DNA of 64,000 nt from an uncultured Pelagibacteraceae bacterium. Lineage in GTDB: Bacteria > Pseudomonadota > Alphaproteobacteria > Pelagibacterales > Pelagibacteraceae. The notes beneath the pieces were generated by a model. It had not been told where the DNA came from, made no database searches, and was given only the letters and a program-made list of their open reading frames with translations. Position 1 is the stretch's first letter. Each line of letters opens with the position of its first letter. Below, piece after piece: positions 60,000 to 64,000 of the stretch. The DNA is taken from contig CACHRP010000001.1 of NCBI GenBank assembly GCA_902582315.1, positions 1-64,000 on the forward strand, written 5' to 3'. A program made the translations under genes and the position numbers.

Positions 60000-60103
60000 G
60001 ATAAATCTAATATTTGAAGTTTGAAGTCTAAATATTGCCTTCATTTAAAGATATATTTTTAATTGTTAAAATTAATTTCTAAAATTTTAAACAACTCCAA
60101 AAT

Positions 60104-60436
60104 ATGCAACAATTAGAACTGTTTGATTTCAGAAGAGATATTCTCTTTGAAAGAGATAATCAAATCGCTCGTTTTTATGATGTCCTTAGTGAAACTGATG
60201 ACAGAATAAGTTATGCTGAACATATAGATCCCAAAAAAAAATTCTCTATATGTGGTATGGATTATGAAGAGTATGTTGATGTTAAAAAGAAATACCTAAA
60301 AGGTTTGACTTATGATCAAATACTCAACTACTTAAAGAAATTTAAGAAAGAAGAAAGATTAGAAAAATATAAAATCTTACTTAAATTTAGAAACATACCT
60401 TTTGATGCTGATTTATTCACTTGGAATAGTGATTAA
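60104..60436 (+). CDS. Uncharacterised 110-residue protein
   Basis: No family recognised. The sequence is charged and soluble, with MQQLELFDFRRDILFERDNQIARFY at the N-terminus and a helical stretch (YLKKFKKEERLEKYKILLKF) near the C-terminus. No signal peptide or transmembrane segment. It is isolated, points toward the convergent metallopeptidase gene, and lies at the edge of the restriction segment; an accessory gene is likely. Confidence 0.62.
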   Translation: MQQLELFDFRRDILFERDNQIARFYDVLSETDDRISYAEHIDPKKKFSICGMDYEEYVDVKKKYLKGLTYDQILNYLKKFKKEERLEKYKILLKFRNIPFDADLFTWNSD

Positions 60437-60493
60437 TAAAATTAAGACTTTTATACTTGCATCTATGCGTATAACGCAACAAATATAAATTAT

Positions 60494-61174
60494 TTAGATT
60501 TCTAATAAATTTTTATTATTTATTAACCATTTTTTTGGATGATTAATATCATCATATATAGATTTTAAATTTGACCAAAATCTTGGGGAATGGTTATGAA
60601 TTTTAGTATGCACTAGTTCGTGCAAGACAACATATTTAATGATTTTTTTTGGTGCCATAATTATTTTCCAATTGTAAAAAATACTTCCATTTGAACTACA
60701 ACTGCCCCAACGTGATCTATAATTACGAACTTTTACAGATTTAAATTCTAATCTATGTTTTTGTGACAATTCTTTGGTGATTTCTTTTAGATATTTGTCA
60801 GCATTATTAAAATACCAATTTTTCAATAATCTTTTAATTTTATCATCTTTAGTATGAGATTTAATATTTATAGTTAAATATTTATCACTTAATTTAACAT
60901 TATATTTTTTACCTTTGATTACTTTTAATTTATAATGCTTACCTAGATACATAAAATCTTCACCACTTACGTAATCTTTTTTTCTAAATGGCAATATCAC
61001 ATCTACCTTTGATAGTTTGTTTTTAATCCATTTAGATTTAGATTTTATAATTTTATCTAATTTTGCTTTATCTAAATGTTTAGGAACTAAGACTTTAACC
61101 AACCCTCTTTCAACTTGAAATGAAACTGTTTTTTTTCGATCTGTTCTTTTTATATCAATGCTAAAATTATGCAT
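60494..61174 (-). CDS. YgjP/M48-type metallopeptidase-like protein
   Basis: 226 residues of the YgjP (DUF45) family. The zinc site HELVH is in VVLHELVHTKIHNHSPRFW, with a third histidine-like ligand downstream, and RNYRSRWGSCSSNGSIFYNW is the family hallmark. Homologues often lie directly downstream of type I restriction hsdR genes, as here: the start overlaps the hsdR stop by 8 bases, so they are cotranscribed. The role in restriction is not known. Confidence 0.86.
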   Translation of the reverse strand: MHNFSIDIKRTDRKKTVSFQVERGLVKVLVPKHLDKAKLDKIIKSKSKWIKNKLSKVDVILPFRKKDYVSGEDFMYLGKHYKLKVIKGKKYNVKLSDKYLTINIKSHTKDDKIKRLLKNWYFNNADKYLKEITKELSQKHRLEFKSVKVRNYRSRWGSCSSNGSIFYNWKIIMAPKKIIKYVVLHELVHTKIHNHSPRFWSNLKSIYDDINHPKKWLINNKNLLEI

Positions 61175-64000
61175 ACTTGTGTTTTGCGAGATCCATAAAA
61201 CTTTCAGTTATATTATTAATTAAATCCTGATCAGAATGATCTGTTTGTAAAATTAAATCATTAATTTTTCTCTTTAATCTTCTAATCTCATCAGGTTTAT
61301 TGAAAAAATCAACTATTTCAGATACTTCATTTAAATACGCCACTAATTCAGATGCAATTTTTTTTGCATCTTCATAAGGAACTTGATCCTCATCAAAATG
61401 TTTTTCCAATACTTCAGTATACAGATTGTAAAAAGGTAACTCTGCATTTGTTAGTCCCTCTGGAGGCGTTGGTTCATTCATACATTCTTCTTTAAACAGT
61501 AATAATTGTCGTGCTTGCTCTTCCCAATTCTCATAATATTTTTGAATAATTTCTTCTAATCGTTCAGATAACTTTCTGTAGTAAGCAGGATCATCATTTA
61601 ATGAAACAGTTATATGATGACGAATTGCATTTTTGATTTCTACTGCTCTCATTTTTGGATTTTCTGTTTTGGCGACTTCTTCTTTAAATTTTGGATCAAG
61701 AAGATTAATCGGAGGTATTTTAGGATCTACTCCAGATGCTAATATATTTTCCTCAATAAGTTTTTTAACTTTCTCACCTGCATCTATGATATTTAATTGT
61801 TCATCTCTGTAAGTATTTCTTGCACCATGAACTATTTTTCCTAATAATTTAAGATCTCTTAAATATCTATTTGCATAGGGATCAGGAAGTACTATATCCA
61901 TTAATTTAGCAAATTTTCTAAAACTCAATTCAAATTGTTGCCTTATATCCTCTTTTTCAAGGACTAAGATACATTCCTCTAAATCTTCTAAATCTCTATC
62001 TTTAAAATATTCTAAAACTTTATTATATGCTCGATCTAATTTAGGAATTTCATCTTTTAATTCTTTTAATGCTCCTTGAACATCATTTTGAGTAAATTGA
62101 TCTAATGCGCTTGTAAGATAACTTGCAAGTCCATAATAATCTACAACGAGACCTCTCTGTTTTCCTTCTTTGGGTCTATTAACTCTTGCTATTGCTTGTA
62201 ATAAACTATGATCCATAATCTTTCTATCAAGGTACATAACCTGACAAATTGGTGCATCGAAACCTGTCAACAACATATCTTTTACAATTATGAAATGACA
62301 TTTTGACCCGCTTAATTTTTGTTCTTTAAAATCTTTAATAATTTTTTTATGCTCGTTACTATCAGTATACTTTCTTATATCTTCAGGATCATTATGATCA
62401 CCTGATATCACCACATCAGAACTTGGAGCATTTAATTCATCTAACATATTCTTATATAAAACAGCAGCATGACGACTTGAAGTTACGATCATTGCTTTAA
62501 AACCGTTTGGTTGAATTTTTTCTCTGTAGTGTTTAATTATATCTAAACAAACCCATCTTATTCTTTTAGGTGCTTCTAATACTGCTTTCTCTATTCCATA
62601 CTTTCTTTTAATTTCATTTTTTTCTTCTTCTGTTTTGTCTGAAAAATATTCTTCAAAAAGATTATCAAGCGACTCTCCTTCAACTCTAGTTTTTACTTCT
62701 CTACCTTCGTAAAGAATTTGAAGTGTTGCACCATCTTCTACAGATTGTTCTATTGTATATTTGTCAATATAATCTCCAAACTCTCCGGTCGTTAATTCGC
62801 TTTTTAATAATGGAGTTCCTGTAAATGCAATTTTTGCAGCATTAGGTAATACAGTATTTAAAACCATTCCAAATGTTCCATACTGGGTTCGATGTGCTTC
62901 ATCTATCAAAACCACTATTTTTTCTGACTCATTTAATGACATTAAATTCTCACCTCTTATTTCTTGAAATTTTTGAATAGTACTTGTTATAAGATCTGAA
63001 GAATCTTTAGAAATTAATTCCCTTAAATCTTGAACAGAGTCTGCTTGGATCACGGTTTCGTCTTGGGTGTTCTGAAAAGTATTTGTTAATTGTGAGTCTA
63101 ATTGTGTTCTGTCAGTAATGTATAGTAATTTATATTTTTTGAGTTCTTCATTTCTTCTAATAACTTGTGCAAGAAAAACCATCGTTAATGATTTTCCAGA
63201 TCCCTGGGTATGCCAAATCACACCACCTTTTTCTTTTTTATTTTTTCCTTTAGTTATTTTTTCAACAGTTTTATGAACTGCACGATATTGCTGATATCTA
63301 GTAATTTTTTTAATAGTCTTGCCTTCAACTACTTCAAAAATTGTAAAATTACGAACGATGTCTAGAAAATTCTTATGATTAAAAACACCCTCTATTAAGA
63401 TTTCCTGTGAATTATTATTCTTAAAATCTTCAATATTTTTTGGATAAGTATCTTTCCACTCTAAATAATGTTCATATCTTGAAGAAATAGTTCCGAGTCT
63501 TGCTTGTTTACCATAAGTAGAAACTAGAATTTGATTAAAATAAAATAGTTTTTCAGCACCTTCATTCTCTTCAGGTTTTCTGTTATTACAATAACGAAGT
63601 AATTGATTAATTCCTGCCTCCATTGGGTTTGTAATAAAAGGAGATTTACACTCAATAGCAGCAAGAGGAAGACCATTAACAAACAAAATAATATCAGGAA
63701 TTATATTTTGATTTATTCCAGCAACTTTAAATTGATTGGTAATTAAAAATTCATTATTTTCAATGTTATCAAAATCAATTATTTTAACTGTATGACTTTT
63801 TCTTTCTTCTCCAAGATCTTGTTCTACAGAAATATATTTTGTAAGTTGATTGTATATTTTTTGATTTGCCTCCATTAAATTAAAATTTGAAATTTGAGTA
63901 AATTCTTTAACAATTGTTTTAATGTTGTCTTCACTTATCCATGGATTAATTCTTTTAATTGATTTTGAGAGTTTTTTTTTTAAAACAACTTGTTTAAAAG
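61167..64000 (-). CDS. hsdR: Type I restriction enzyme R subunit HsdR (5' partial)
   Basis: Motor-nuclease subunit of a type I restriction-modification system. 943 residues are visible and the frame stays open to the window edge, with a typical HsdR N-terminus (KRINPWISEDNIK) before the ATG at 63875. The nuclease PD-(D/E)xK motif is in PDIILFVNGLPLAAIECKSP, Walker A in HTQGSGKSLTM, and the DEAH box in LIDEAHRTQYG; TGFDAP and QAIARVNRP are helicase motifs. hsdM and hsdS must lie outside the window, upstream on this strand if present. Confidence 0.93.
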   Translation of the reverse strand, partial: FKQVVLKKKLSKSIKRINPWISEDNIKTIVKEFTQISNFNLMEANQKIYNQLTKYISVEQDLGEERKSHTVKIIDFDNIENNEFLITNQFKVAGINQNIIPDIILFVNGLPLAAIECKSPFITNPMEAGINQLLRYCNNRKPEENEGAEKLFYFNQILVSTYGKQARLGTISSRYEHYLEWKDTYPKNIEDFKNNNSQEILIEGVFNHKNFLDIVRNFTIFEVVEGKTIKKITRYQQYRAVHKTVEKITKGKNKKEKGGVIWHTQGSGKSLTMVFLAQVIRRNEELKKYKLLYITDRTQLDSQLTNTFQNTQDETVIQADSVQDLRELISKDSSDLITSTIQKFQEIRGENLMSLNESEKIVVLIDEAHRTQYGTFGMVLNTVLPNAAKIAFTGTPLLKSELTTGEFGDYIDKYTIEQSVEDGATLQILYEGREVKTRVEGESLDNLFEEYFSDKTEEEKNEIKRKYGIEKAVLEAPKRIRWVCLDIIKHYREKIQPNGFKAMIVTSSRHAAVLYKNMLDELNAPSSDVVISGDHNDPEDIRKYTDSNEHKKIIKDFKEQKLSGSKCHFIIVKDMLLTGFDAPICQVMYLDRKIMDHSLLQAIARVNRPKEGKQRGLVVDYYGLASYLTSALDQFTQNDVQGALKELKDEIPKLDRAYNKVLEYFKDRDLEDLEECILVLEKEDIRQQFELSFRKFAKLMDIVLPDPYANRYLRDLKLLGKIVHGARNTYRDEQLNIIDAGEKVKKLIEENILASGVDPKIPPINLLDPKFKEEVAKTENPKMRAVEIKNAIRHHITVSLNDDPAYYRKLSERLEEIIQKYYENWEEQARQLLLFKEECMNEPTPPEGLTNAELPFYNLYTEVLEKHFDEDQVPYEDAKKIASELVAYLNEVSEIVDFFNKPDEIRRLKRKINDLILQTDHSDQDLINNITESFMDLAKHKYA

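Larger units (their letters stand above)
59708..60103. other. 396-bp gap at the accessory boundary
   Basis: This is the only gap over 300 bases. From left to right it holds a possible 19-codon reading frame (59767-59826), a strong terminator (59841-59868), then about 230 bases of AT-rich sequence with short tandem repeats (CTTCATCA twice at 59951-59970, GCAATTCAAAA twice at 59978-59999). No tRNA, attachment-site pair or transposase remnant is recognisable. It separates core genes from the unknown-HsdR segment. Confidence 0.6.

Noticed and set aside
59708..60103. tRNA or att site at the edge of the accessory segment
   Set aside because: No acceptor stem, T-loop sequence or direct repeat pair flanking the segment could be found; the repeats seen are short tandem duplications.
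60450..60485. Hairpin TGCGT-ATA-ACGCA as a terminator between the 110-residue gene and the metallopeptidase gene
   Set aside because: Stem of only 5 bp with a 3-nt loop and no T-tract; not distinguishable from chance.

Overview
The window looks like a piece of a SAR11-type (Pelagibacterales, marine Alphaproteobacteria) chromosome. The evidence is very AT-rich DNA with A/T-ending codons throughout, coding density close to saturation with many ATGA/TAATG stop-start overlaps, and a gene set typical of streamlined marine alphaproteobacteria: RegA and ChvI/ChvG regulators, class I lysyl-tRNA synthetase, MetX/MetW with a SAM-II riboswitch, a solitary BioY, and a TsaE-phosphotransferase fusion beside a MurU-like enzyme. 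The assignment rests on gene content and composition only. I found no rRNA, tRNA, CRISPR array, insertion sequence or prophage.

Layout. 1-4.2 kb: the 3' part of the F1-ATPase operon (atpA, missing its first codons, then atpG, atpD, atpC). 4.2-10.8 kb: a leftward gene train rplU-rpmA-obgE-proB-proA-nadD-rsfS-ctpA-rppH behind one good sigma70-type promoter. 10.8-13.3 kb: gloB-metW-metX, with a SAM-II riboswitch ahead of metX. 13.4-15.4 kb: hisC-tyrA. 15.3-20.4 kb: a TPR-sulfotransferase, an NlpC/P60 hydrolase, an AmpG-like transporter and trkH. 20.5-24 kb: lysK, pyrD, rpmB and a YhhQ-type transporter. 24-27.1 kb: a polyamine operon (PLP decarboxylase, deoxyhypusine-synthase-like protein, ureohydrolase), divergent from regA. 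27.8-34.5 kb: bioY, an orphan ABC ATPase, polA, chvI-chvG. 34.5-37.9 kb: ahcY, the tsaE fusion and the murU-like gene. 37.9-45.4 kb: gpmA, small envelope genes, an RND pump with an unusually short adaptor, sseA, msrA. 45.4-59.7 kb: transporters, alkA, three sugar- or nucleotide-related enzymes, Hsp20, oligopeptidase B, a DnaJ-domain membrane protein, cfa, a lysine-rich coiled-coil protein and small membrane proteins. 59.7-64 kb: a roughly 400-bp non-coding gap, then what looks like an accessory segment with an unknown small protein, a YgjP-type metallopeptidase and a type I restriction HsdR that runs off the end.

Themes. Methyl-group and sulfur metabolism recurs (riboswitch-controlled metX, metW, ahcY, msrA, sseA). 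Peptidoglycan turnover genes are spread over several loci: AmpG-like permease, NlpC/P60 hydrolase, lytic transglycosylase, AmgK-like kinase and MurU-like transferase, which together suggest a short recycling route. Purine salvage is represented by a phosphoribosyltransferase and an NCS2 permease sharing a bidirectional terminator. The observations most worth follow-up are the RND adaptor that lacks its coiled-coil hairpin, the structured leaders of hsp20 and the polyamine operon, the deoxyhypusine-synthase-like polyamine gene, and the accessory segment at the right edge.
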